Part shown: piece by piece, positions 16,313 through 24,899 of the stretch
Layout of the letters: every line of letters begins with the position of its first letter
How positions within the stretch are numbered: position 1 is the stretch's first letter
Assembly: GCA_944390895.1 (NCBI GenBank)
Contig: CALXRQ010000019.1
Span: 1-32,177, forward strand
Direction: 5' to 3'
DNA length: 32,177 nt
DNA from: an uncultured Alphaproteobacteria bacterium
GTDB lineage: Bacteria > Pseudomonadota > Alphaproteobacteria > RF32 > CAG-239
Position numbers and translations under genes: made by a program
Notes under the pieces: generated by a model
The model's database searches: none
The model's input: only the letters and a program-made list of their open reading frames with translations
What the model was told of the DNA's origin: nothing

Positions 16313-17140
16313 ATGAATTCGCTCAAAATGTTTAGAGATTGCTGCGGTATTTTGAGTATCGCGGTTTTGTTGTGCTCTTGTTCTTCGGCGGTTTTTCCCG
16401 AAATTATAGAAGATCAGGATACGATAGCTCAGGAAGACGAAGAGACGGCGTTTACCACCAAAAAAGGCGGCAAGATTGAGTTGTCCATGCCGGAAGAGGG
16501 TTCCAGCCTCCGGGCCGACGATAAAAACGCGGCTTATGAGGAAGATGAGGAAGACCGGGAGTTTGCCTCTGCCATGAGTTCGGATAATTTCAGCGGCGCT
16601 GATAAGGCTGAACCGGCCAAAAGCAAACCGGTTGAGAAGAAAGAAATGGTTCCGCTGGCAAAATCCGAGCCGCAGCCGGAAGACGCAAAACTGTCCGAGC
16701 TTTCCGAGAGCAAAGACCTGAATCTTGATGAAAGTTACATCGAACAAACCGAATTTGCTCAGGAAAATGCCGGTCCCAGCGTCAGTTACCGGATTGAAAC
16801 AATCTATTTTGCCAACGGCAGCGCGGTTGTGGATTCCCAGTATAACAAAAAACTCCGCGATATTGCAAAGCTGGCCAAAAGCAAGAAAAACGCCGTAGTT
16901 AAGGTATTGGGCTTTGCCTCAAGCCGCACGCGCAATACGGATATCGTCTCGCACAAACTGGCCAACTTCACGGTTTCGGCCGAGCGTGCGCAAAATGTGG
17001 CCGCAGCGCTCAAACGTTACGGTCTGAAATCATCCCAGATTGAAACCGAGGCCCTGTCCGATACTGCGCCGGCCTATCAGGAAGTTATGCCCGAAGGAGA
17101 GCGTCTGAACCGCCGCGCCGAAATATACATCACTTACTAA
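16313..17140 (+). CDS. OmpA-family lipoprotein
   Basis: A 275-residue envelope protein. Residues 1-23 form a signal peptide ending in a lipobox-like LCSC (cysteine C23). Residues about 30-155 are acidic, Glu/Lys/Ser/Pro-rich and probably a disordered linker. The C-terminal domain (about 157-275) is OmpA-like and would bind peptidoglycan: YRIETIYFANGSAVVD, VLGFASSRTRNTD, SHKLANFTVSAERAQNVAAALKRYG and LNRRAEIYI. The ASSRTR...HK.ANF..S.ERA variant is one I associate with alphaproteobacterial OmpA lipoproteins. The linker would let the domain reach from membrane to cell wall. recJ follows after 15 bases in the same frame, separated only by the TAA. Confidence 0.88.
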   Translation: MNSLKMFRDCCGILSIAVLLCSCSSAVFPEIIEDQDTIAQEDEETAFTTKKGGKIELSMPEEGSSLRADDKNAAYEEDEEDREFASAMSSDNFSGADKAEPAKSKPVEKKEMVPLAKSEPQPEDAKLSELSESKDLNLDESYIEQTEFAQENAGPSVSYRIETIYFANGSAVVDSQYNKKLRDIAKLAKSKKNAVVKVLGFASSRTRNTDIVSHKLANFTVSAERAQNVAAALKRYGLKSSQIETEALSDTAPAYQEVMPEGERLNRRAEIYITY

Positions 17141-17155
17141 CAATCGGCAGGGGAC

Positions 17156-18928
17156 GTGTCTTTGGATTTAATGGCAGACAGTGAGAAATCTTTAGGCGGC
17201 AATATATGGAAACTGTCACCCTGTGACGAGCGTATGGCCGAAGCCGTCGCCCAGCGCTATCGTTTGCCGCCGTTGGTCGCCCGCGTTTTGAATGTCCGCG
17301 GTGTGTCGATAGACGATGTTCCCGGTTTTATGGATCCGCGCCTGCAAAATCTGCTGCCGGATCCTTTTTGCCTGAAAGATATGGAAAAAGCGGCTTTGCG
17401 CATTGCCGAAGCCGTTGTGAAAAAGCAAAAGGTCGCCGTTATCGGCGACTATGACGTTGACGGCGCGACGTCTTCTTCCGTCTTGCGCCTGTTTCTTGAA
17501 AGCGTTGGTATCGAACCGGTAATCCATATTCCCGACCGCGAGGAGGGTTATGGTCCCAGTTGCCGGGCAATCGACGAATTTTCCGCTTTGGGCATTGATT
17601 TGGTCATTACGGTAGACTGCGGTACGACGGCTTTTGATACCTTTGAATATGCCGCAACGAAAGATATGGATGTTATCGTCCTGGATCATCATGAAGCGGA
17701 AGTCCGGCTACCGAAAGCATATGCCGTGGTCAATCCCAAGCGGCTTGACGATGACAGTGTTGACTATCTGAAATATATGGCGGCCGTCGGCGTTGTGTTT
17801 GTTACCGTCGTGGCCGTCAATCGCGAACTTCGCCGGCAGAATTTCTATAATGAGCAAAAACCCGAACCGCAGCTTATGCAGTGGCTGGATCTGGTTGCCT
17901 TGGGTACGGTCTGCGATGTTGTTCCGCTTAAAGGTCTGAACCGCGCTTTTGTTCGTCAGGGACTGAAAGTGATGAGCCGCCGCGGCAATCCCGGGCTGAA
18001 ATCTCTGATAGACAAGGCCAACATTACGGAAGCGCCCAATGCGTTTCATCTGGGATACGTTCTGGGACCGCGCATCAATGCCTGCGGCAGGGTGGGCGAT
18101 GCGGCTCTGGGAAACCGTCTTCTGTGCACCAAAGACGAGTTTCAGGCTCAGCTTCTGGCCGAAAAGCTCGGCGAATTTAACGAACAGCGCAAAGATATTG
18201 AAAATTATGTTTTGCTCAAGGCCATTGAGATGCTGGAAGGCACGCCGCAGACATATCCCGTTGCTTTTGTTGCCGGGGATGACTGGCATCAGGGCGTTAT
18301 CGGCATTGTTGCCGGCAAATTGAAAGAGCGTTACAATCTTCCGGCCTTTGTTATGTCGATTGAGGCGGACGAAGTGAAAGGCTCCGCGCGTTCAATTCCG
18401 CAGGTGGATTTGGGGGCGCTGATTATTGCGGCCAAAGAGCAGGGGCTGATAACCAAAGGTGGCGGACACACCATGGCGGCCGGTTTTTCCTTAAATCAGG
18501 ATAAGATAGACGCTTTTCATGACTTTGTCGGCCGATATGTCAGCGAAAAAATCGGCGGCGAGGCCATTGTGCCGGTTTTAGATGTCGACGGTGTTCTGGA
18601 CGTCGGTGGCGCCACCGTGGAAATGGCCGAAAGTCTGGAGCGGCTGGAACCTTTCGGCTCGGGAAATGCAGAGCCGAAGCTGATGTTGCGTTCGGTCCGC
18701 ATCAACAAGCCCTCGGTTATCGGCAGCGGGCATGTGCGCTGTTTTCTGAGTTCAAATATGGGCGGCAGCCTCAAGGCCATTGCTTTTCGCGTGGCGGACA
18801 ATGATATCGGCAATGCGATGCTCAACTCGCGCGGCGACGTCTACGATGTGGTAGGCGTATTGCGCCGCGATAACTGGCAGGGGCGTAATTCTGTTCAGTT
18901 TATTATAGAAGATATAATGAGGGTCTGA
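17156..18928 (+). CDS. recJ: Single-stranded-DNA 5'-3' exonuclease RecJ
   Basis: RecJ degrades single-stranded DNA 5' to 3' in recombination and mismatch repair, using the DHH-family two-metal centre. The 590-residue protein has motif I AVIGDYDVDGATSS (residues 94-107), ITVDCGTT, the DHH motif LDHHEAE (176-182), and late in the protein the DHHA1 motif GGGHTMAAGFSL (near 435). A C-terminal OB-like region follows. I use the GTG at 17156, because the preceding in-frame codons lead straight back to the ompA-like stop. An AGGGGA sits immediately before it, unusually close. An ATG at 17171 is the alternative start. The gene overlaps DUF502 by one base (TGATG). Confidence 0.95.
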   Translation: MSLDLMADSEKSLGGNIWKLSPCDERMAEAVAQRYRLPPLVARVLNVRGVSIDDVPGFMDPRLQNLLPDPFCLKDMEKAALRIAEAVVKKQKVAVIGDYDVDGATSSSVLRLFLESVGIEPVIHIPDREEGYGPSCRAIDEFSALGIDLVITVDCGTTAFDTFEYAATKDMDVIVLDHHEAEVRLPKAYAVVNPKRLDDDSVDYLKYMAAVGVVFVTVVAVNRELRRQNFYNEQKPEPQLMQWLDLVALGTVCDVVPLKGLNRAFVRQGLKVMSRRGNPGLKSLIDKANITEAPNAFHLGYVLGPRINACGRVGDAALGNRLLCTKDEFQAQLLAEKLGEFNEQRKDIENYVLLKAIEMLEGTPQTYPVAFVAGDDWHQGVIGIVAGKLKERYNLPAFVMSIEADEVKGSARSIPQVDLGALIIAAKEQGLITKGGGHTMAAGFSLNQDKIDAFHDFVGRYVSEKIGGEAIVPVLDVDGVLDVGGATVEMAESLERLEPFGSGNAEPKLMLRSVRINKPSVIGSGHVRCFLSSNMGGSLKAIAFRVADNDIGNAMLNSRGDVYDVVGVLRRDNWQGRNSVQFIIEDIMRV

Positions 18929-19635
18929 TGGAAGAAGAAGTAAAAAAAAGAGCTATGAATATCAAAAGGATTCGTCTGGAGCGGGAAAAGGCCGTGTTTA
19001 TGAAACTCGGCGCCAAAATCCGCGCTTATCTGTTTACCGGTATTTTGGTTACGGCGCCGGTTGCAATCACTTTTTATATGGCTTATATATTCATTGTCTG
19101 GGTTGACCGGATGGTCAATCAGATGATCCCGCCGCGGATTAACGAATATCTGAGCAGCATCATTCCGTTTACCGTCCCGGGGTTGGGGCTGGTAATTCTG
19201 GTTGTGGCGCTGATTCTGGTCGGAATGTTTGCCGCCGGTTTTTTGGGCAAGTTTTTTATGCGTCTGGGCGAATGGATCGTCTATAAGCTGCCGCTGATTT
19301 CCAGTGTTTATTCGTTGCTGAAACAGGTTTTTGAAACCTTTCTTTCATCCAAAACCCAGGCTTTCAGCAAGGTTGTGCTGCTGGAATATCCGCGCAAGGG
19401 AATATGGATACTGGGACTGGTCAGCTCGGATACCAAAGGCGAGGTGCATGAACGTCTGGGAGAGGAAATGCTGAATATTTTCATTCCGACGACGCCGAAC
19501 CCGACTTCCGGTTTTCTGATTTTTGTACCCAAAAAAGATACGATTGAACTGGATATGACGGTTGAAGAGGGAATCAAGTTTATCATCTCCGGCGGTCTGG
19601 TTGAGCCGGGCGATCCGCGCTTGAAGAAAAAATAA
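18928..19635 (+). CDS. DUF502 integral membrane protein
   Basis: A 235-residue protein with two strong membrane segments (about 31-53, YLFTGILVTAPVAITFYMAYIF; and about 72-97, VPGLGLVILVVALILVGMFAAGF). These are followed by a cytoplasmic-looking domain with LPLISSVYSLLKQVFETF and TTPNPTSGFLIFVPKKD. This is the DUF502 pattern. The function of DUF502 is not known to me. The start overlaps the recJ stop (TGATG), so translation is coupled; the recJ-DUF502 adjacency may only reflect operon packing. No strong terminator follows before the tRNA promoter. Confidence 0.9.
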   Translation: MEEEVKKRAMNIKRIRLEREKAVFMKLGAKIRAYLFTGILVTAPVAITFYMAYIFIVWVDRMVNQMIPPRINEYLSSIIPFTVPGLGLVILVVALILVGMFAAGFLGKFFMRLGEWIVYKLPLISSVYSLLKQVFETFLSSKTQAFSKVVLLEYPRKGIWILGLVSSDTKGEVHERLGEEMLNIFIPTTPNPTSGFLIFVPKKDTIELDMTVEEGIKFIISGGLVEPGDPRLKKK

Positions 19636-19667
19636 TCGGATTTTTTTCACACGCTTGCAGAAAAAGC

Positions 19668-19696
19668 TTGATTATTTTCTTTTTGTGCCTTATACA
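19668..19696 (+). promoter_or_regulatory. promoter for tRNA-Leu
   Basis: TTGATT (19668-19673) and TATACA (19691-19696) are separated by exactly 17 bases. The tRNA begins 18 bases after the -10 element, a normal arrangement for a stable-RNA promoter. Confidence 0.6.
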
Positions 19697-19713
19697 AACC
19701 CTAGTTTTGATGT

Positions 19714-19799
19714 GCGGCCATGGCGGAATTGGTAGACGCGTAACGTTGAGGTCGTTATGGGCTAAGCCCGTGGAAGTTCAAGTCTTCTTGGCCGCACCA
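19714..19799 (+). tRNA. tRNA-Leu (anticodon GAG)
   Basis: The 86-base gene folds into a class II tRNA. The acceptor stem is GCGGCCA/TGGCCGC. The D arm contains GGCGGAATTGGTAGACGC. The anticodon stem is TAACG/CGTTA with loop TTGAGGT, giving anticodon GAG at 19748-19750. A long variable arm (TGGGCTAAGCCCG) and a T loop TTCAAGT follow, and the final ACCA is encoded. GAG reads the leucine codons CUC and CUU. No terminator separates it from mgtE. Confidence 0.97.
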
Positions 19800-19867
19800 C
19801 TTAAATAAATTTCCTGCCCCGCAGCAGTCCCGGCGGTTTAATTCTTAAAAATATGGGAGGTAGTAAA

Positions 19868-21280
19868 ATGAGCAAGCGTTTCAAGCGTGACTTACTTCCC
19901 AAATCCAAACTCAAAAAAAAGAAAAAAGAAAGCCACATTTTGGGTCTCGGTCCCAAAATGATTAATTCTATCGTCAATGCTCTTGAAGAAGACGACAAAA
20001 TCCATGTCCGCAAAATCGTCGAAGGTCTGTCCGAATATGAACTGGCCCGCCTGATTGAATCTCTGGATCACAACAAGCGCCAGGAACTGGTTGATATCCT
20101 CGGCGACAAAATCAATCCTGATGTCTTTCCCGAGTTAAACGAAGTTGTTCAGGAACAAATCATCGAAAATATGAACGAAGACCAGGTCGTTAAAATCGTT
20201 AACGAGCTGGACTCCGACGAAGCGGTCGAAATTTTGGAGCACATGGACGATGAAGAGCAGGCCAGCATTATCCGCCGCTTGGATCCTGAGTTAAAGTTTC
20301 AGGTTGAGGCCTCCTTTTCATATCCGGAAGATTCCGCCGGACGTATCATGTCGCGCGATTTTGTCAGCATGCCCGATGACTGGAGCGTAAAACAGGCCAG
20401 AAAATATCTTTTGACCGAAACCGAGCTTCCCGACGAATTTTTTGAAATATTTTTAACCGATTCTCATTGGCACCCGACCGGACAGATTGCTTTGGACAAG
20501 TTGCTCCGGGCCAAGCCCGATCAAAAGCTGCGCGATATTATGGACGGAGAAATCTGCCCCATTGACGCCTACACCGATCAGGAAGAGGTTGCGCATATGT
20601 TTCGCGAATACGGCTGGATGTCGGCCATAGTCGTAGATAACAAAGGGCGGCTGGTCGGCACCATTACCGTCGACGATGTGGTTCACATCATTCATGAAGA
20701 AGTCAGCGAAGACATTATGCACCTTTCGGGAACGGAAGAAGGCGATGTTTACAAATCGGTCTTTTCCATTTTCAAATCGCGTTCGGTCTGGCTCGTGACC
20801 AATCTTTTTGCGACCATTATGGCAGCCTCTGTCGTTAAGGGTTTTCAGGAAATAATCGCTCAGGTTTCCACGCTGGCGGTTTTGATGCCTATTGTCGCCT
20901 CAATGGGCGGCACGACCGGACAGCAGACTTTGGCCGTGGTCGTCCGCGCTTTGGCCACCAAAGAACTGACTTCCCGCAATACGCTGCGTATGATCTTAAA
21001 AGAATTTCTGGTCGGAATATGCAACGGTTCGCTTTTTGCCGCCATGATCTGGGGCATTACTCATCTGATGTTTCCCGATAAAATAATGATAAGCAACATT
21101 ATCGCCGTTGCCATGCTCTGTAATCTTATGATCGCCAGCCTGGCCGGCATTTTGATTCCGTTGACGCTCAACAAGCTCAAGATCGATCCGGCTCTGGCTT
21201 CCGGCGTGTTTCTTATCGCTCTGACCGATTCCGGCGGTTTTTTCATTTTTCTGGGGCTGGCCAAGCTGCTGCTGTTCTGA
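19868..21280 (+). CDS. mgtE: Magnesium transporter MgtE
   Basis: MgtE is a homodimeric magnesium channel gated by cytoplasmic magnesium. The chosen ATG at 19868 has GGGAGG seven bases upstream; an in-frame ATG at 19853 would place that binding site inside the gene. The 470-residue protein starts with a basic tail, then the helical MgtE N domain (about 25-135, repeats such as LVDILGDKINPDVFPELNEVVQEQIIENM). The two CBS domains (about 140-260) include SAIVVDNKGRLVGTITVDDVV. Five membrane helices close the protein (from about 290), with ASMGGTTGQQTL and the pore block DPALASGVFLIALTDSGGFFIFLGLA. The 68-base gap after the tRNA is too short for an M-box riboswitch and none is seen. Confidence 0.95.
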   Translation: MSKRFKRDLLPKSKLKKKKKESHILGLGPKMINSIVNALEEDDKIHVRKIVEGLSEYELARLIESLDHNKRQELVDILGDKINPDVFPELNEVVQEQIIENMNEDQVVKIVNELDSDEAVEILEHMDDEEQASIIRRLDPELKFQVEASFSYPEDSAGRIMSRDFVSMPDDWSVKQARKYLLTETELPDEFFEIFLTDSHWHPTGQIALDKLLRAKPDQKLRDIMDGEICPIDAYTDQEEVAHMFREYGWMSAIVVDNKGRLVGTITVDDVVHIIHEEVSEDIMHLSGTEEGDVYKSVFSIFKSRSVWLVTNLFATIMAASVVKGFQEIIAQVSTLAVLMPIVASMGGTTGQQTLAVVVRALATKELTSRNTLRMILKEFLVGICNGSLFAAMIWGITHLMFPDKIMISNIIAVAMLCNLMIASLAGILIPLTLNKLKIDPALASGVFLIALTDSGGFFIFLGLAKLLLF

Positions 21281-21333
21281 TAAATATATATGAATATCTT
21301 TGAGTTTGGCCTTTTTATATTGCAAAAACTGCG

Positions 21334-21339
21334 TATAAT
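21334..21339 (+). promoter_or_regulatory. -10 element upstream of lspA
   Basis: A perfect TATAAT in the 96-base gap after mgtE, 37 bases before the lspA start. The hexamer 17 bases upstream (CTTTTT) is a poor -35. If used, this promoter would drive the long lspA-to-mutL operon. Confidence 0.4.
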
Positions 21340-21376
21340 GGGTGCAAGAATTAGTGTTTGTTAGGAGTTGTGAATT

Positions 21377-21850
21377 TTGTTGCTCGGACTAAGTATTGCC
21401 TTTTTGATTATCGTGTTTGACCAGGCATCGAAATATTATATCATGAATGAGGTTCTCGGTGAATACGGCGTCATCAGCTATACGTCGTTTTTCAATCTGG
21501 TTCGCGCCTGGAACACCGGTGTCAGTTTTTCCATGTTTAACAACTGGGGAATGTGGGGCGTAATCGTCTTGTCCGTGGTTGCCATGACCATCGTCGGTTT
21601 TCTTGTTTACTGGCTGTATACCGAAAAGGTGCGGATTATCCAAGTGGCGCTCGGCTTTATCATCGGCGGTGCCGTCGGCAACGTCATTGACCGGATTCGT
21701 CTCGGCGCCGTTTTTGATTTTTTAGACTTTCATATCGGCGAAAGCCATTGGCCGGCCTTTAATGTCGCGGACAGTTTTATCTGCATCGGTGCAACAATTA
21801 TTGTCATTCATGCTTTGCTTGCCAAAAAAACAAAAGAAGAGGTAAAATAA
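21377..21850 (+). CDS. lspA: Lipoprotein signal peptidase (signal peptidase II)
   Basis: LspA cuts the signal peptide from prolipoproteins in the inner membrane. The 157-residue protein has four membrane helices and the family blocks FDQASKYYI, FFNLVRAWNTGVSFSMF, GGAVGNVIDRIRLGAVFDFLDF and FNVADS. The catalytic aspartates would be D114 (FDF) and D132 (ADS). It starts with TTG, with AGGAG nine bases upstream; a second TTG follows directly. Several of its likely substrates are encoded in this window, including the next gene, whose ATG overlaps the lspA stop (TAATG). Confidence 0.95.
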   Translation: MLLGLSIAFLIIVFDQASKYYIMNEVLGEYGVISYTSFFNLVRAWNTGVSFSMFNNWGMWGVIVLSVVAMTIVGFLVYWLYTEKVRIIQVALGFIIGGAVGNVIDRIRLGAVFDFLDFHIGESHWPAFNVADSFICIGATIIVIHALLAKKTKEEVK

Positions 21851-22125
21851 TGAAAAAAGTCGTTATCAGCATTTTTGCCGCGGCTGCCGTACTGAGCGCT
21901 TGCAGCAATGTCACCAAAGAAAAGCTGGGCTTAAGTAAAAAAGCTCCGGACGAGTTTATGGTCGTTCCTCAGGCGCCGCTGTCCCTGCCGCCGGAATATG
22001 ACTATTCTCCGGTTGCCGTGCAGCCGCAGGAGATTTCCGAACCGGTTGTCGCGGAAGATCTGACGCCGGCCGAACAGGCGCTGATGAAACGCATTCGAGC
22101 CGCCGGCGGCGCTTCTGCAATTTAA
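21850..22125 (+). CDS. DUF3035 lipoprotein, BamF-like
   Basis: A 91-residue lipoprotein with signal peptide and lipobox LSAC (C18). The mature part contains the DUF3035 signature KAPDEFMVVPQAPLSLPPEYDYSP. In Caulobacter a DUF3035 lipoprotein is the BamF subunit of the outer-membrane beta-barrel assembly complex. The protein here is short for the family, with little beyond the signature and a C-terminal helix (TPAEQALMKRIRAAGG). The start overlaps the lspA stop, and the lspA-DUF3035-M16-M16 order is typical of alphaproteobacteria. Role in Bam assembly is by homology only. Confidence 0.85.
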   Translation: MKKVVISIFAAAAVLSACSNVTKEKLGLSKKAPDEFMVVPQAPLSLPPEYDYSPVAVQPQEISEPVVAEDLTPAEQALMKRIRAAGGASAI

Positions 22126-22144
22126 CCCGGGATTTTCTGCCGTA

Positions 22145-23479
22145 ATGCGCAATGTTCTAAAAACCATAATCTTTGTTGTCTTGTTTGTTTTTTGCATTAG
22201 TTCCGCTAATGCAAAACTTTTTGATGCCTCGGAATTTTATCTGAGCAACGGTCTGCGGGTGATTGTCGTGCCCAACCATAAGGCGCCGATTGTCAAGCAT
22301 ATGGTCTGGTATATGGCCGGTTCCGTCGATGAAGAAGCCGGAAAGGGCGGTTCGGCCCATTTGCTGGAACATCTGATGTTTCGCGGCACCAAAGACGTTC
22401 CTGAGCAGAGTTTCAATAACATTCTGGAGCAAAACGGCGCGGATAGCAATGCTTTCACGTCTCTGGACTATACCGCTTACCACCAGAAGCTGGACATCTC
22501 AAAATTGGAACTGGCCATGGCTCTGGAGGCCGACCGGATGCAGAATCTGGACATTTCGCCGGAAGCTTTTGCCCTGGAACGGGATATCGTTTTTCAGGAA
22601 CGTATGCAGGTGGTTGAAAACAATCCGGCCTCTCCGTTTTCGGAAAGTTATCGCCGCTTGATGTGGGGCGAACATCCTTATGCCCGTCCGGTTTCGGGAA
22701 CTTCCGAAGAAATCAAGAAACTGGGGCTTGAAGATGTCCGCCGCTATTATGAGCGCTTTTATTCGCCGGATAATGCGGTTTTAATCCTTTCGGGAGACAT
22801 CGACGTTCAAACCGCCCGAAAATTGGCGGAGAAATACTATGGCCGGATAGAGAAGCGCCCGCTTGGCGTCAAAGCGTCTTTTCCTCAAATCAAATCCGAT
22901 GTCAAAGCCGAACTGAAAATGACCTTGCCGCACATCAACGCCGGCCGCATTACCCGCAGTTACATAACATCTTCATACCGGGAAAATCCGGCGCAGGCAT
23001 ACAATCTTGCTGTTTTTTCAAGATATCTCGGGGAGGGGGACACTTCCGAGCTTTATAAAGAACTGGTGCTGAACAAAAAACTGGCTTTGAGCATATCCTC
23101 GGGCTTTGATTATACCAATCGCAGTCATTCTGTTTTCAGCATTTCGGCAATGCCGGCCGAAGGCGTTGCGCCGGAGGCGTTGAATCGGGCCATAGACGAG
23201 GCCGTTGCCCGTGCCGTGAACGACATCAGTCTTGACCGCATTGAGAAAACCAAACGCAAAATGCTTTCGGGACTTGTTTATCTGAAGGACAATCCTTTTG
23301 AAGCGGCGGATATTGTGGGTACCATGGCCGCAGTGGGAATGTCTTTGGAAGAAATTGAAAATCATGCGGACATGATTCGCCGAGTAAAATATAAAAACGT
23401 TAAGGCCGCGGCCAAAAAACTTTTTGAAGAAAGCCCGGTATTTTCCGGCGTTTTGCTTCCGCAGACAGGAGATAAATAA
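22145..23479 (+). CDS. M16 family zinc metallopeptidase (catalytic subunit)
   Basis: A 444-residue periplasmic protease of the pitrilysin (M16) family. A signal peptide with likely cleavage after SSANA (residue 23) precedes the mature protein. The inverted zinc motif HLLEH is at residues 72-76 within GGSAHLLEHLMFRGTKDVPE, and the downstream ALERDIVFQERMQ segment would supply the third zinc ligand. A second, non-catalytic M16 half follows from about residue 235. It overlaps the next M16 gene by one base (TAATG), so the two proteins are made together and probably form a heterodimer in the manner of mitochondrial processing peptidase. Natural substrates are unknown. Confidence 0.93.
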   Translation: MRNVLKTIIFVVLFVFCISSANAKLFDASEFYLSNGLRVIVVPNHKAPIVKHMVWYMAGSVDEEAGKGGSAHLLEHLMFRGTKDVPEQSFNNILEQNGADSNAFTSLDYTAYHQKLDISKLELAMALEADRMQNLDISPEAFALERDIVFQERMQVVENNPASPFSESYRRLMWGEHPYARPVSGTSEEIKKLGLEDVRRYYERFYSPDNAVLILSGDIDVQTARKLAEKYYGRIEKRPLGVKASFPQIKSDVKAELKMTLPHINAGRITRSYITSSYRENPAQAYNLAVFSRYLGEGDTSELYKELVLNKKLALSISSGFDYTNRSHSVFSISAMPAEGVAPEALNRAIDEAVARAVNDISLDRIEKTKRKMLSGLVYLKDNPFEAADIVGTMAAVGMSLEEIENHADMIRRVKYKNVKAAAKKLFEESPVFSGVLLPQTGDK

Positions 23480-24882
23480 TGTATCGCCGCCGTCGAAAAT
23501 CATCGGGGTTGTTCAAATATCTGGTCCTTCTGGCTTTCATCGGACTGATAATTTATATTGCGCCGCAGATTTATGCCAGCCGCTTTAAGTTCAACCCGCA
23601 ACAGATTCTGGATCATTCGGTTCTGAAGGAAAAAACTTTTGACAGCAAAGTCATTGAGGTCGTTTCCCCCAAAAACGGCATTAAAGCCTATCTGATAGAA
23701 GACAATACCAACCCCATTATCAGCATGAGCTTTTTGTTCAAAAATGCGGGGCGGGCTTCCGATGACGCCGACAAGCGGGGAATATCCGATATTGTGGCTG
23801 CGTTGCTCTTGGAAGGTACGGACAGCATGGATGCCACCGCCCTGAAAGAGGAAATGGAAGACCGGGCTATCGGTATCGGTTTTTCCGCAGGGCTGGACGA
23901 TTTTACCGGCTCGCTGATAACCACTTCGGAAAATCAGGAAACCGCTTATGCGCTTTTGCGCGACATTCTGAGCAACCCCCGGTTTGCCGATAAAGAGCTC
24001 GAACTTGCCAAACAAAGGGCGGACAATGCCTTTTTGCGCCAGAAAGAACATCCGGCCAGTGTTCTGGGGGTAGAGGCGGCTCGTTTTATATACGGTTCGC
24101 ATCCCTACGGACGCAATCCCCTTGGTGACAGGGATGACATTATGCGTCTGAAACGCGATGATCTGTTAGATTTTGTCCGCAGCCGCTTAACCCGTAATAA
24201 CCTGATTGTCGGCGTGGCAGGAGATATCAGTCCCGAAAAACTGGGCTTGGTTCTGGATGAAATATTCGGCGTCTTGCAAAAAAGCGGCAGCACCAATTTT
24301 GTCCGTCAGGCCGACGTAACTTTTAACCGCCGTACCAAAAACATCAGCCGCCGCACCGGGCAGAATATTTCCGTTTTTGCCGCGCCGGGCGTTGCGCGCA
24401 GCGACAAGAATTTTTATCCGCTGTTTGTCGCCAACCACATCCTGGGCGGTTCCGGACTTAATTCGCGTCTGTCCGTGGCTGCGCGGGAGAAAGAAGGCCT
24501 GACTTACAGCATATACAGTTATATGAGTCTGGCCGACAAATCGCCGTTGCTTCAGGGAAGTTTTTCTTCCACTAAGGAAAATTTTGCCGAACTGACCGGA
24601 ATTTTGAACCGCGAATGGCAAAGGTTCGGTGCCGAAGGCGCCACGGAAGAAGAAGTGGAAAAAGCCAAGAACTACCTGGTGTCTTCCTACAATCTGAGAT
24701 TTTCGTCAATTTCAAATCTTGCAGATATTTTAATGTATATGCAAAAAGAAAACTTAGGGCTGGATTTTTTGCAAACCCGCAATGATAAAATCCGCAAAAT
24801 AACCAAAGATGATGTTAACAAAGCTGCAGCCAAATATTTCCGTCCCGAAAATATGCTCTTTGTCAATATCGGAGAATTTTAA
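23479..24882 (+). CDS. M16 family peptidase-like protein lacking the zinc motif
   Basis: A 467-residue partner of the preceding protease. It has a basic N-terminus and one membrane segment (about 11-32), probably an uncleaved anchor or signal. Where the first M16 protein has HLLEH, this one has DIVAA (residues 104-108), so it cannot bind zinc. The C-terminal domain retains the M16 substrate-binding region, with LGGSGLNSRLSVAAREKEGLTYSIYSY. In two-subunit M16 enzymes the non-catalytic subunit supplies this region, so the pair is most likely one heterodimeric protease. It is translationally coupled to the upstream gene and followed by pgi after 17 bases. Confidence 0.92.
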   Translation: MYRRRRKSSGLFKYLVLLAFIGLIIYIAPQIYASRFKFNPQQILDHSVLKEKTFDSKVIEVVSPKNGIKAYLIEDNTNPIISMSFLFKNAGRASDDADKRGISDIVAALLLEGTDSMDATALKEEMEDRAIGIGFSAGLDDFTGSLITTSENQETAYALLRDILSNPRFADKELELAKQRADNAFLRQKEHPASVLGVEAARFIYGSHPYGRNPLGDRDDIMRLKRDDLLDFVRSRLTRNNLIVGVAGDISPEKLGLVLDEIFGVLQKSGSTNFVRQADVTFNRRTKNISRRTGQNISVFAAPGVARSDKNFYPLFVANHILGGSGLNSRLSVAAREKEGLTYSIYSYMSLADKSPLLQGSFSSTKENFAELTGILNREWQRFGAEGATEEEVEKAKNYLVSSYNLRFSSISNLADILMYMQKENLGLDFLQTRNDKIRKITKDDVNKAAAKYFRPENMLFVNIGEF

Positions 24883-24899
24883 TCCAAGGAGAAAACAAG

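Noticed and set aside
19714-19799. tRNA-Leu as an integration site for a mobile element
   Set aside because: No integrase, no direct repeat of the tRNA 3' end and no foreign-looking genes follow; mgtE is a normal housekeeping gene.
19800-19867. Magnesium riboswitch (M-box) ahead of mgtE
   Set aside because: The leader is only 68 bases and shows no conserved M-box structure.
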